64,000 nt of DNA from Leptoclinus maculatus (lineage: Eukaryota; Chordata; Actinopteri; Perciformes; Stichaeidae): assembly GCA_032191485.1 (NCBI GenBank), contig JAVDOI010000040.1, positions 124,001 to 188,000 of the forward strand, written 5' to 3'. The notes beneath the pieces are model-generated. The model was given only the letters and a program-made list of their open reading frames with translations, was not told the origin of the DNA and did no database searches. A program made the translations under genes and the position numbers. Shown here piece after piece: positions 45,333-56,971 of the stretch (position 1 is its first letter; every line of letters starts with the position of its first letter).

Positions 45333-45512
45333 CTATTAATTGTTCCTGCTTACTCCACACATTAAAATTCTACTTAGTGGAATTGTCAGAAACTGGATCA
45401 TAAGAACAACTGCCCCAGGGTTAGCTTTTCCTCCACACAATCAAAGTCTTCTGAGTTGCGTTCCCAGCAAACTGGATCAAAAGAAGCACTGTGTGAATAA
45501 TGTTTTCTCTCA

Positions 45513-45791
45513 GAGATACTTGAACTCTGTAATTTGGGGCAGCCACTCACTCCCACCCAGGGGTGAGCAATCCTCCACTTTCTGGTTGAGAACCACGGCT
45601 TCGTAATTGTAGGTGCTAACTGTAATCCTGACCACTTCACACTCGACTGCAAACTGTCCCAGTGCGTGCTGAAGGTCACGGCCTGATGAAGCCAATAGAT
45701 CAACATCATCTGCAAAGAGCAGAGAAGCAATTCTGAGGACCCCCAGCTGCACCTCGAGTTGTGTTGGTCGGGATCTGGAATTCCGCAAACG
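45513..45791 (-). pseudogene. LINE RT remnant, unit 36, 3' part
   Basis: FADD-to-FKYL piece, cut by transposon copy 1 at AAACG. Confidence 0.77.
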
Positions 45792-47215
45792 CAGGCATGA
45801 GACTGACAAATGCTGAAAAGGGAGGAACATTATCAACACAACATTTCTAAGGGGGGGGGGGGGGGGGGGGGGGTGCTGGTGGCATGAATTTTCATTTTTA
45901 AATATGATCTTTAAAATGTAGCACTCTGGTGTACTCTGAGAATAACATTTAGTGATAAGACCATATTTACTCTTTAAGCAAAAGAATAATTTATTATTCG
46001 GTTATTTATCACTATTTAAGCTCCAGTTGAACAGCTGGCTAGTTAGCTTGTGATTAGTTTTCATTGAACCCTGTTACTGTATGTCTTCATATTAACTTCT
46101 ACTGTTACTGTATGTCTTCATATTAACTTCTACTGTTACTGTATGTCTTCATATTAACTTCTACTGCTACTGTACAGCTGTTAGAATAGTGGCCTATCTT
46201 CTATTTGCAATTAATATGCATTCAATCCAGTTATATTATTTAAATTAAAATGATAATCTACTCTGGCTGTGGTCATCACAGTGAACAGTGTCTGGTAGTG
46301 TGATAAGAGGGCACGTGAGCCCTTGTTGCTGTACTTTATCTCCTTGGAGCAGAGGCCGCATTCAGCAGACCTGCCTCATCAATGTATTTAAAACACTGTG
46401 ACAGCAGGAAGCTGTACTCACGTCTGTGTAGACCTCCACCTTTATCCAGGCCCAGCTCCACTCACAGCTCAGCCCTGCGTCAAGCTGCACTACACAAACA
46501 GCCTCCTCTTTGACCTCATCATCTCGTCAGTATCTGGGCCTTTGATTCTACTTTGAGTTAAAAAAAACAACCTGCCAGCAGATCCGCCGGTGTTCTGGTT
46601 TAATGTTAACGAGTGACCGCGTGAACTGAACCGGAACACGGGGGGGGGGGGGCTTCATGTTTCATCACGTTACGTTTTTTCCTCCAAATTCGCGATAATG
46701 ACGAACGTTAACAGTCGACAGAGTTCCGCATGCAGTGGACGTTAACTTAACCAGCAAGTCTGAACGGTAACGGAACATAACGGAACTTAAACTTTAACGG
46801 AGGGAAATGAAGACGCTGTAGACATCTGAACGCTGATTGGACAAGACTCGACACGTCACATCAAAGATGTTTTATTGTGAAGATCACGACATCACCTTTT
46901 CTCCTCGTCTCACTCCAATCGGAGAAACGCTGGCTGGCCAGTTCGACGTACTCTGCTTTTTATCGTTATGTTAGCAAGCACATACATTAAGACAATGATA
47001 CGAGTAGAAGCGCTCCGGATAGTTACGGAGTCACAGTGTGTTCACATGTTCACACGCGATCGTCAGAGCCCACGGAGGTATTCTTAACACCCCCCCCCCC
47101 CCCCCCCCCCCCACCCCAAAAAAAAAAAATTCGGATTTACACTGATCTCAGAAATGGTCTCTGGAGTTCTAAAAACGGCGTAAATCCGCCGAACGGCGGA
47201 AAAGTCTCATGCCTG
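45792..47215. mobile_element. Non-autonomous DNA transposon, copy 1 (hAT-like?)
   Basis: A 1424-bp insertion in the LINE remnant of unit 36. It has perfect 13-bp terminal inverted repeats (CAGGCATGAGACT / AGTCTCATGCCTG) and a 5-bp target duplication AAACG at 45787-45791 and 47216-47220; other units have AAACG once. The CAGG...CCTG ends recall hAT elements, but a 5-bp duplication is shorter than the usual 8 bp, so the superfamily is left open. No transposase frame is visible. Interior: a G23 run at 45851-45873, a 31-bp minisatellite, a G13 run, a C23 run at 47090-47112, and GC-rich palindromes just inside the right end (47174-47200). Confidence 0.85.
46071..46163. repeat. 31-bp minisatellite (3 copies) in transposon copy 1
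   Basis: Three tandem 31-bp units containing TTACTGTATGTCTTCATA, followed by a degenerate partial fourth that begins CTGCTACTGTA. Confidence 0.9.
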
Positions 47216-47410
47216 AAACGGCTCATTCCACCATTTGACAATACCCCCAGTCAGGGACAGCAGTTCTCCTCCCTTGTAGGTGCCGAATCTCATCCAAACC
47301 GCTTCACACTTGACTGAAAACTGCCCCTTGTGTGCTGCTCCTGACTAGTCTTATTGTTTGCCAGAACTTCGTTGAGACCAACCAGAAGTCCTTCTCGATA
47401 GCTTTCCCCC
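47216..47410 (-). pseudogene. LINE RT remnant, unit 36, 5' part
   Basis: KDFWLVS to GIVKWWNEP piece on the other side of the insertion. Confidence 0.75.
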
Positions 47411-47642
47411 TAAACCAACGTGTGGTAGGAATATCGCATTTCATGGACAAATGATTTTAAATAATAGTATCTTGGTAGTGATGAATTTTCCATTCTGATG
47501 TGCAACCTTTCATGCACATTCATGCATGCTGAGGTAGGTGATCATATCGTCAATGTGAAGCTGTCTCTGACAGCAGGAACAAGTTCGATGTGTATCGTCT
47601 CTGTGTTAAATGGCTGTTGTCTTACTAGCAGCTGGTAGAAAA

Positions 47643-47714
47643 CTCCCCGTCAGGGAATCGAACCCTGGTCTTCTGCGTGACAAGCAGAGATACTGTCCAC
47701 TATACTAACGAGGA
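47643..47714 (-). tRNA. tRNA-Asp-GTC: tRNA-Asp(GTC), unit 36, consensus
   Basis: Consensus copy, 428 bp to the right of transposon copy 1. Confidence 0.95.
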
Positions 47715-47953
47715 CTGCACTAGTAGCATTTTTGGCTAGTGAAAAAAAAGCGGCGCTGTTCCGGAATTTAAAGGGAATTCTTAGAGCTATACAGGGGCGG
47801 CTTTAAGTGTAGTAGACATTTACTGTCACTCAATGACACAGCAGCTGTCACTGAATCCATTCAGAAATCATGTTGTCTGGCATCTGAAATGTTTGCAGTC
47901 AAGTGTGAATGGTGCATTGAGCCTGGGCACGTGCGTAAAGGTCATTTTCAGCA

Positions 47954-48026
47954 GTTTCCGTAGTGTAGTGGTTATCACGTTCGCCTAACACGCGAAAGGT
48001 CCCCCGTTCGAAACTGGGCAGAAACA
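47954..48026 (+). tRNA. tRNA-Val-AAC: tRNA-Val(AAC), unit 37, B type
   Basis: C6·A67; lies about 460 bp before transposon copy 2 and matches the unit 36 gene. Confidence 0.68.
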
Positions 48027-48206
48027 CTATTAATTGTTCCTGCTTACTCCACACATTAAAATTCTACTTAGTGGAATTGTCAGAAACTGGATCATAAGAA
48101 CAACTGCCCCAGGGTTAGCTTTTCCTCCACACAATCAAAGTCTTCTGAGTTGCGTTCCCAGCAAACTGGATCAAAAGAAGCACTGTGTGAATAATGTTTT
48201 CTCTCA

Positions 48207-48485
48207 GAGATACTTGAACTCTGTAATTTGGGGCAGCCACTCACTCCCACCCAGGGGTGAGCAATCCTCCACTTTCTGGTTGAGAACCACGGCTTCGTAA
48301 TTGTAGGTGCTAACTGTAATCCTGACCACTTCACACTCGACTGCAAACTGTCCCAGTGCGTGCTGAAGGTCACGGCCTGATGAAGCCAATAGATCAACAT
48401 CATCTGCAAAGAGCAGAGAAGCAATTCTGAGGACCCCCAGCTGCACCTCCAGTTGTGTTGGTCGGGATCTGGAATTCCGCAAACG
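48207..48485 (-). pseudogene. LINE RT remnant, unit 37, 3' part
   Basis: As in unit 36 but with one private base at 48450 (CTCC for CTCG). Confidence 0.77.
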
Positions 48486-49906
48486 CAGGCATGAGACTGA
48501 CAAATGCTGAAAAGGGAGGAACATTATCAACACAACATTTCTAAGGGGGGGGGGGGGGGGGGGGGGTGCTGGTGGCATGAATTTTCATTTTTAAATATGA
48601 TCTTTAAAATGTAGCACTCTGGTGTACTCTGAGAATAACATTTAGTGATAAGACCATATTTACTCTTTAAGCAAAAGAATAATTTATTATTCGGTTATTT
48701 ATCACTATTTAAGCTCCAGTTGAACAGCTGGCTAGTTAGCTTGTGATTAGTTTTCATTGAACCCTGTTACTGTATGTCTTCATATTAACTTCTACTGTTA
48801 CTGTATGTCTTCATATTAACTTCTACTGTTACTGTATGTCTTCATATTAACTTCTACTGCTACTGTACAGCTGTTAGAATAGTGGCCTATCTTCTATTTG
48901 CAATTAATATGCATTCAATCCAGTTATATTATTTAAATTAAAATGATAATCTACTCTGGCTGTGGTCATCACAGTGAACAGTGTCTGGTAGTGTGATAAG
49001 AGGGCACGTGAGCCCTTGTTGCTGTACTTTATCTCCTTGGAGCAGAGGCCGCATTCAGCAGACCTGCCTCATCAATGTATTTAAAACACTGTGACAGCAG
49101 GAAGCTGTACTCACGTCTGTGTAGACCTCCACCTTTATCCAGGCCCAGCTCCACTCACAGCTCAGCCCTGCGTCAAGCTGCACTACACAAACAGCCTCCT
49201 CTTTGACCTCATCATCTCGTCAGTATCTGGGCCTTTGATTCTACTTTGAGTTAAAAAAAACAACCTGCCAGCAGATCCGCCGGTGTTCTGGTTTAATGTT
49301 AACGAGTGACCGCGTGAACTGAACCGGAACACGGGGGGGGGGGGGCTTCATGTTTCATCACGTTACGTTTTTTCCTCCAAATTCGCGATAATGACGAACG
49401 TTAACAGTCGACAGAGTTCCGCATGCAGTGGACGTTAACTTAACCAGCAAGTCTGAACGGTAACGGAACATAACGGAACTTAAACTTTAACGGAGGGAAA
49501 TGAAGACGCTGTAGACATCTGAACGCTGATTGGACAAGACTCGACACGTCACATCAAAGATGTTTTATTGTGAAGATCACGACATCACCTTTTCTCCTCG
49601 TCTCACTCCAATCGGAGAAACGCTGGCTGGCCAGTTCGACGTACTCTGCTTTTTATCGTTATGTTAGCAAGCACATACATTAAGACAATGATACGAGTAG
49701 AAGCGCTCCGGATAGTTACGGAGTCACAGTGTGTTCACATGTTCACACGCGATCGTCAGAGCCCACGGAGGTATTCTTAACACCCCCCCCCCCCCCCCCC
49801 CCCACCCCAAAAAAAAAAAATTCGGATTTACACTGATCTCAGAAATGGTCTCTGGAGTTCTAAAAACGGCGGAAATCCGCCGAACGGCGGAAAAGTCTCA
49901 TGCCTG
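48486..49906. mobile_element. Non-autonomous DNA transposon, copy 2 (same insertion duplicated)
   Basis: A 1421-bp copy in unit 37 at the identical base, with the same 13-bp ends and AAACG at 48481-48485 and 49907-49911. It differs from copy 1 mainly in homopolymer length (G22 at 48545-48566, C21 at 49783-49803) and one base in the right-end palindrome (G where copy 1 has T47181). Identical site and target duplication mean that the loaded unit was copied. Confidence 0.87.
48764..48856. repeat. 31-bp minisatellite (3 copies) in transposon copy 2
   Basis: Same three-copy array as in copy 1, with no change in copy number. Confidence 0.9.
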
Positions 49907-50101
49907 AAACGGCTCATTCCACCATTTGACAATACCCCCAGTCAGGGACAGCAGTTCTCCTCCCTTGTAGGTGCCGAATCTCATCCAAACCGCTTCACAC
50001 TTGACTGAAAACTGCCCCTTGTGTGCTGCTCCTGACTAGTCTTATTGTTTGCCAGAACTTCGTTGAGACCAACCAGAAGTCCTTCTCGATAGCTTTCCCC
50101 C
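49907..50101 (-). pseudogene. LINE RT remnant, unit 37, 5' part
   Basis: Matches the 5' part of unit 36. Confidence 0.75.
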
Positions 50102-50333
50102 TAAACCAACGTGTGGTAGGAATATCGCATTTCATGGACAAATGATTTTAAATAATAGTATCTTGGTAGTGATGAATTTTCCATTCTGATGTGCAACCTT
50201 TCATGCACATTCATGCATGCTGAGGTAGGTGATCATATCGTCAATGTGAAGCTGTCTCTGACAGCAGGAACAAGTTCGATGTGTATCGTCTCTGTGTTAA
50301 ATGGCTGTTGTCTTACTAGCAGCTGGTAGAAAA

Positions 50334-50405
50334 CTCCCCGTCAGGGAATCGAACCCTGGTCTTCTGCGTGACAAGCAGAGATACTGTCCACTATACTAAC
50401 GAGGA
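50334..50405 (-). tRNA. tRNA-Asp-GTC: tRNA-Asp(GTC), unit 37, consensus
   Basis: Consensus copy to the right of transposon copy 2. Confidence 0.95.
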
Positions 50406-50644
50406 CTGCACTAGTAGCATTTTTGGCTAGTGAAAAAAAAGCGGCGCTGTTCCGGAATTTAAAGGGAATTCTTAGAGCTATACAGGGGCGGCTTTAAGTG
50501 TAGTAGACATTTACTGTCACTCAATGACACAGCAGCTGTCACTGAATCCATTCAGAAATCATGTTGTCTGGCATCTGAAATGTTTGCAGTCAAGTGTGAA
50601 TGGTGCATTGAGCCTGGGCACGTGCGTAAATGTCATTTTCAGCA

Positions 50645-50717
50645 GTTTGCGTAGTGTAGTAGTTATCACGTTCGCCTAACACGCGAAAGGTCCCCCGTTC
50701 CAAACTGGGCGGAAACA
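50645..50717 (+). tRNA. tRNA-Val-AAC: tRNA-Val(AAC), unit 38, triple lesion
   Basis: C5 to G, G18 to A and G57 to C, as in unit 30. Confidence 0.58.
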
Positions 50718-50897
50718 CTATTGTTTGTTCCTGCTTACTCCACACAATAAAATTCTACTTAGTGGAATTGTCAGAAACTGGATAATAAGTACAACTGCCC
50801 CAGGGTTAGCTTTTCCTCCACACAATCAAAGTCTTCTGAGTTGCGTTCCCAGCAAACTGGATCAAAAGAAGCACTGTGTGAATAATGTTTTCTCTCA

Positions 50898-51367
50898 GAG
50901 ATACTTGAACTCTGTAATTTGGGGCAGCCACTCACTCCCACCCAGGGGTGAGCAATCCTCCACTTTCTGGTTGAGAACCACGGCTTCGTAAATTGTAGGT
51001 GCTAACTGTAATCCTGACCGCTTCACACTCGACTGCAAACTGTCCCAGTGCATGCTGAAGGTCACGGCCTGATGAAGCCAATAGATCAACATCATCTGCA
51101 AAGAGCAGAGAAGCAATTCTGAGGACCCCCAGCTGCACCTCGAGTTGTGTTGGTCGGGATCCGGAATTCCGCAAACGGCTCATTCCACCATTTGACAATA
51201 CCCCCAGTCAGGGACAGCAGTTCTCCTCCCTTGTAGGTGCCGAATCTCATCCAAACCGCTTCACACTTGACTGAAAACTGCCCCTTGTGTGCTGCTCCTG
51301 ACTAGTCTTATTGTTTGCCAGAACTTCGTTGAGACCAACCAGAAGTCCTTCTCGATAGCTTTCCCCC
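50898..51367 (-). pseudogene. LINE RT remnant, unit 38, frameshifted
   Basis: A-type +1, but AVRIT instead of the AVRFT seen in units 27, 29, 35, 40, 43 and 44. Confidence 0.75.
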
Positions 51368-51599
51368 TAAACCAATGTGTGGTAGGAATATCGCATTTCA
51401 TGGACAAATGATTTTAAATAATAGTATCTTGGTAGTGATGAATTTTCCATTCTGATGTGCAACCTTTCATGCACATTCATGCATGCTGAGGTAGGTGATC
51501 ATATTGTCAATGTGAAGCTGTCTCTGACAGCAGGAACAAGCTCGATGTGTATCGTCTCTGTGTTAAATGGCTGTTGTCTTACTAGCAGCTGGTAGAAAA

Positions 51600-51671
51600 C
51601 TCGCCGTCAGGGAATCGAACCCTGGTCTTCTGCGTGACAAGCAGAGATACTGTCCACTATACTAACGAGGA
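51600..51671 (-). tRNA. tRNA-Asp-GTC: tRNA-Asp(GTC), unit 38, acceptor mismatch
   Basis: G70 is C, giving C3·C70. Confidence 0.83.
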
Positions 51672-51910
51672 CTGCACTAGTAGCATTTTTGGCTAGTGAA
51701 AAAAAAGCGCCGCTGTTCCGGAATTTAAAGGGAATTCTTAGAGCTATACAGGGGCGGCTTTAAGTGTAGTAGACATTTACTGTCACTCAATGACACAGCA
51801 GCTGTCACTGAATCCATTCAGAAATCATGTTGTCTGGCATCTGAAATGTTTGCAGTCAAGTGTGAATGGTGCATTGAGCCTGGGCACGTGCGTAAAGGTC
51901 ATTTTCAGCA

Positions 51911-51983
51911 GTTTCCGTAGTGTAGTGGTTATCACGTTCGCCTAACACGCGAAAGGTCCCCCGTTCGAAACTGGGCAGAAACA
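51911..51983 (+). tRNA. tRNA-Val-AAC: tRNA-Val(AAC), unit 39, B type
   Basis: C6·A67, TATTAATTG trailer. Confidence 0.68.
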
Positions 51984-52163
51984 CTATTAATTGTTCCTGC
52001 TTACTCCACACATTAAAATTCTACTTAGTGGAATTGTCAGAAACTGGATCATAAGAACAACTGCCCCAGGGTTAGCTTTTCCTCCACACAATCAAAGTCT
52101 TCTGAGTTGCGTTCCCAGCAAACTGGATCAAAAGAAGCACTGTGTGAATAATGTTTTCTCTCA

Positions 52164-52632
52164 GAGATACTTGAACTCTGTAATTTGGGGCAGCCACTCA
52201 CTCCCACCCAGGGGTGAGCAATCCTCCACTTTCTGGTTGAGAACCACGGCTTCGTAATTGTAGGTGCTAACTGTAATCCTGACCACTTCACACTCGACTG
52301 CAAACTGTCCCAGTGCGTGCTGAAGGTCACGGCCTGATGAAGCCAATAGATCAACATCATCTGCAAAGAGCAGAGAAGCAATTCTGAGGACCCCCAGCTG
52401 CACCTCGAGTTGTGTTGGTCGGGATCTGGAATTCCGCAAACGGCTCATTCCACCATTTGACAATACCCCCAGTCAGGGACAGCAGTTCTCCTCCCTTGTA
52501 GGTGCCGAATCTCATCCAAACCGCTTCACACTTGACTGAAAACTGCCCCTTGTGTGCTGCTCCTGACTAGTCTTATTGTTTGCCAGAACTTCGTTGAGAC
52601 CAACCAGAAGTCCTTCTCGATAGCTTTCCCCC
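52164..52632 (-). pseudogene. LINE RT remnant, unit 39
   Basis: B type, open. Confidence 0.75.
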
Positions 52633-52864
52633 TAAACCAACGTGTGGTAGGAATATCGCATTTCATGGACAAATGATTTTAAATAATAGTATCTTGGTAG
52701 TGATGAATTTTCCATTCTGATGTGCAACCTTTCATGCACATTCATGCATGCTGAGGTAGGTGATCATATTGTCAATGTGAAGCTGTCTCTGACAGCAGGA
52801 ACAAGCTCGATGTGTATCGTCTCTGTGTTAAATGGCTGTTGTCTTACTAGCAGCTGGTAGAAAA

Positions 52865-52936
52865 CTCCCCGTCAGGGAATCGAACCCTGGTCTTCTGCGT
52901 GACAAGCAGAGATACTGTCCACTATACTTACGAGGA
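52865..52936 (-). tRNA. tRNA-Asp-GTC: tRNA-Asp(GTC), unit 39, U8 lost
   Basis: T8 is A; U8 is nearly universal and makes a tertiary pair with A14, so folding may suffer. All stems pair. Confidence 0.83.
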
Positions 52937-53175
52937 CTGCACTAGTAGCATTTTTGGCTAGTGAAAAAAAAGCGGCGCTGTTCCGGAATTTAAAGGGAAT
53001 TCTTAGAGCTATACAGGGGCGGCTTTAAGTGTAGTAGACATTTACTGTCACTCAATGACACAGCAGCTGTCACTGAATCCATTCAGAAATCATGTTGTCT
53101 GGCATCTGAAATGTTTGCAGTCAAGTGTGAATGGTGCATTGAGCCTGGGCACGTGCGTAAATGTCATTTTCAGCA

Positions 53176-53248
53176 GTTTCCGTAGTGTAGTGGTTATCAC
53201 GTTCGCCTAACACGCGAAAGGTCCCCCGTTCCAAACTGGGCGGAAACA
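53176..53248 (+). tRNA. tRNA-Val-AAC: tRNA-Val(AAC), unit 40, A type, B box broken
   Basis: G57 to C; other arms as the array consensus. Confidence 0.62.
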
Positions 53249-53428
53249 CTATTGTTTGTTCCTGCTTACTCCACACAATAAAATTCTACTTAGTGGAATT
53301 GTCAGAAACTGGATAATAAGTACAACTGCCCCAGGGTTAGCTTTTCCTCCACACAATCAAAGTCTTCTGAGTTGCGTTCCCAGCAAACTGGATCAAAAGA
53401 AGCACTGTGTGAATAATGTTTTCTCTCA

Positions 53429-53898
53429 GAGATACTTGAACTCTGTAATTTGGGGCAGCCACTCACTCCCACCCAGGGGTGAGCAATCCTCCACTTTCTG
53501 GTTGAGAACCACGGCTTCGTAAATTGTAGGTGCTAACTGTAAACCTGACCGCTTCACACTCGACTGCAAACTGTCCCAGTGCATGCTGAAGGTCACGGCC
53601 TGATGAAGCCAATAGATCAACATCATCTGCAAAGAGCAGAGAAGCAATTCTGAGGACCCCCAGCTGCACCTCGAGTTGTGTTGGTCGGGATCTGGAATTC
53701 CGCAAACGGCTCATTCCACCATTTGACAATACCCCAAGTCAGGGACAGCAGTTCTCCTCCCTTGTAGGTGCCGAATCTCATCCAAACCGCTTCACACTTG
53801 ACTGAAAACTGCCCCTTGTGTGCTGCTCCTGACTAGTCTTATTGTTTGCCAGAACTTCGTTGAGACCAACCAGAAGTCCTTCTCGATAGCTTTCCCCC
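53429..53898 (-). pseudogene. LINE RT remnant, unit 40, frameshifted, chimeric
   Basis: A-type +1 and AVRFT on the left, B-type RLRNSRS and CCCCAAGTC (+ strand) on the right. Confidence 0.75.
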
Positions 53899-54130
53899 TA
53901 AACCAACGTGTGGTAGGAATATCGCATTTCATGGACAAATGATTTTAAATAATAGTATCTTGGTAGTGATGAATTTTCCATTCTGATGTGCAACCTTTCA
54001 TGCACATTCATGCATGCTGAGGTAGGTGATCATATCGTCAATGTGAAGCTGTCTCTGACAGCAGGAACAAGTTCGATGTGTATCGTCTCTGTGTTAAATG
54101 GCTGTTGTCTTACTAGCAGCTGGTAGAAAA

Positions 54131-54202
54131 CTCCCCGTCAGGGAATCGAACCCTGGTCTTCTGCGTGACAAGCAGAGATACTGTCCACTATACTAACGAG
54201 GA
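54131..54202 (-). tRNA. tRNA-Asp-GTC: tRNA-Asp(GTC), unit 40, consensus
   Basis: Consensus copy. Confidence 0.95.
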
Positions 54203-54441
54203 CTGCACTAGTAGCATTTTTGTCTAGTGAAAAAAAAGCGGCGCTGTTCCGGAATTTAAAGGGAATTCTTAGAGCTATACAGGGGCGGCTTTAAGTGTAG
54301 TAGACATTTACTGTCACTCAATGACACAGCAGCTGTCACTGAATCCATTCAGAAATCATGTTGTCTGGCATCTGAAATGTTTGCAGTCAAGTGTGAATGG
54401 TGCATTGAGCCTGGGCACGTGCGTAAAGGTCATTTTCAGCA

Positions 54442-54514
54442 GTTTCCGTAGTGTAGTGGTTATCACGTTCGCCTAACACGCGAAAGGTCCCCCGTTCGAA
54501 ACTGGGCAGAAACA
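54442..54514 (+). tRNA. tRNA-Val-AAC: tRNA-Val(AAC), unit 41, B type
   Basis: C6·A67, TATTAATTG trailer. Confidence 0.68.
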
Positions 54515-54694
54515 CTATTAATTGTTCCTGCTTACTCCACACATTAAAATTCTACTTAGTGGAATTGTCAGAAACTGGATCATAAGAACAACTGCCCCAG
54601 GGTTAGCTTTTCCTCCACACAATCAAAGTCTTCTGAGTTGCGTTCCCAGCAAACTGGATCAAAAGAAGCACTGTGTGAATAATGTTTTCTCTCA

Positions 54695-55163
54695 GAGATA
54701 CTTGAACTCTGTAATTTGGGGCAGCCACTCACTCCCACCCAGGGGTGAGCAATCCTCCACTTTCTTGTTGAGAACCACGGCTTCGTAATTGTAGGTGCTA
54801 ACTGTAATCCTGACCACTTCACACTCGACTGCAAACTGTCCCAGTGCGTGCTGAAGGTCACGGCCTGATGAAGCCAATAGATCAACATCATCTGCAAAGA
54901 GCAGAGAAGCAATTCTGAGGACCCCCAGCTGCACCTCGAGTTGTGTTGGTCGGGATCTGGAATTCCGCAAACGGCTCATTCCACCATTTGACAATACCCC
55001 CAGTCAGGGACAGCAGTTCTCCTCCCTTGTAGGTGCCGAATCTCATCCAAACCACTTCACACTTGACTGAAAACTGCCCCTTGTGTGCTGCTCCTGACTA
55101 GTCTTATTGTTTGCCAGAACTTCGTTGAGACCAACCAGAAGTCCTTCTCGATAGCTTTCGCCC
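54695..55163 (-). pseudogene. LINE RT remnant, unit 41
   Basis: B type with VLNKK, as in unit 34. Confidence 0.75.
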
Positions 55164-55395
55164 TAAACCAACGTGTGGTAGGAATATCGCATTTCATGGA
55201 CAAATGATTTTAAATAATAGTATCTTGGTAGTGATGAATTTTCCATTCTGATGTGCAACCTTTCATGCACATTCATGCATGCTGAGGTAGGTGATCATAT
55301 TGTCAATGTGAAGCTGTCTCTGACAGCAGGAACAAGCTCGATGTGTATCGTCTCTGTGTTAAATGGCTGTTGTCTTACTAGCAGCTGGTAGAAAA

Positions 55396-55467
55396 CTCCC
55401 CGTCAGGGAATCGAACCCTGGTCTTCTGCGTGACAAGCAGAGATACTGTCCACTATACTAACGAGGA
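55396..55467 (-). tRNA. tRNA-Asp-GTC: tRNA-Asp(GTC), unit 41, consensus
   Basis: Consensus copy. Confidence 0.95.
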
Positions 55468-55706
55468 CTGCACTAGTAGCATTTTTGGCTAGTGAAAAAA
55501 AAGCGGCGCTGTTCCGGAATTTAAAGGGAATTCTTAGAGCTATACAGGGGCGGCTTTAAGTGTAGTAGACATTTACTGTCACTCAATGACACAGCAGCTG
55601 TCACTGAATCCATTCAGAAATCATGTTGTCTGGCATCTGAAATGTTTGCAGTCAAGTGTGAATGGTGCATTGAGCCTGGGCACGTGCATAAAGACCATTT
55701 TCAGCA

Positions 55707-55779
55707 GTTTCCGTAGTGTAGTGGTTATCACGTTCGCCTAACACGCGAAAGGTCCCCCGTTCGAAACTGGGCAGAAACA
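55707..55779 (+). tRNA. tRNA-Val-AAC: tRNA-Val(AAC), unit 42, B type
   Basis: C6·A67 with the ATAAAGACC leader. Confidence 0.68.
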
Positions 55780-55959
55780 CTATTAATTGTTCCTGCTTAC
55801 TCCACACATTAAAATTCTACTTAGTGGAATTGTCAGAAACTGGATCATAAGAACAACTGCCCCAGGGTTAGCTTTTCCTCCACACAATCAAAGTCTTCTG
55901 AGTTGCGTTCCCAGCAAACTGGATCAAAAGAAGCACTGTGTGAATAATGTTTTCTCTCA

Positions 55960-56428
55960 GAGATACTTGAACTCTGTAATTTGGGGCAGCCACTCACTCC
56001 CACCCAGGGGTGAGCAATCCTCCACTTTCTGGTTGAGAACCACGGCTTCGTAATTGTAGGTGCTAACTGTAATCCTGACCACTTCACACTCGACTGCAAA
56101 CTGTCCCAGTGCGTGCTGAAGGTCACGGCCTGATGAAGCCAATAGATCAACATCATCTGCAAAGAGCAGAGAAGCAATTCTGAGGACCCCCAGCTGCACC
56201 TCGAGTTGTGTTGGTCGGGATCTGGAATTCCGCAAACGGCTCATTCCACCATTTGACAATACCCCCAGTCAGGGACAGCAGTTCTCCTCCCTTGTAGGTG
56301 CCGAATCTCATCCAAACCGCTTCACACTTGACTGAAAACTGCCCCTTGTGTGCTGCTCCTGACTAGTCTTATTGTTTGCCAGAACTTCGTTGAGACCAAC
56401 CAGAAGTCCTTCTCGATAGCTTTCCCCC
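55960..56428 (-). pseudogene. LINE RT remnant, unit 42
   Basis: B type, open. Confidence 0.75.
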
Positions 56429-56660
56429 TAAACCAACGTGTGGTAGGAATATCGCATTTCATGGACAAATGATTTTAAATAATAGTATCTTGGTAGTGAT
56501 GAATTTTCCATTCTGATGTGCAACCTTTCATGCACATTCATGCATGCTGAGGTAGGTGATCATATTGTCAATGTGAAGCTGTCTCTGACAGCAGGAACAA
56601 GCTCGATGTGTATCGTCTCTGTGTTAAATGGCTGTTGTCTTACTAGCAGCTGGTAGAAAA

Positions 56661-56732
56661 CTCCCCGTCAGGGAATCGAACCCTGGTCTTCTGCGTGACA
56701 AGCAGAGATACTGTCCACTATACTAACGAGGA
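56661..56732 (-). tRNA. tRNA-Asp-GTC: tRNA-Asp(GTC), unit 42, consensus
   Basis: Consensus copy. Confidence 0.95.
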
Positions 56733-56971
56733 CTGCACTAGTAGCATTTTTGGCTAGTGAAAAAAAAGCGGCGCTGTTCCGGAATTTAAAGGGAATTCTT
56801 AGAGCTATACAGGGGCGGCTTTAAGTGTAGTAGACATTTACTGTCACTCAATGACACAGCAGCTGTCACTGAATCCATTCAGAAATCATGTTGTCTGGCA
56901 TCTGAAATGTTTGCAGTCAAGTGTGAATGGTGCATTGAGCCTGGGCACGTGCGTAAATGTCATTTTCAGCA

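Noticed and set aside
47036..47317. + frame with poly-proline at the right end of the transposon
   Set aside because: It is generated by the C23 run and crosses the transposon boundary into the LINE remnant.
48204..48578. 124-codon minus frame with poly-proline fused to FADD in unit 37
   Set aside because: A chance fusion of the G22 run in the transposon with the LINE remnant.
45792..49906. Two independent insertions of the same transposon
   Set aside because: Same base, same target duplication and nearly identical interior make duplication of one loaded unit far more likely.
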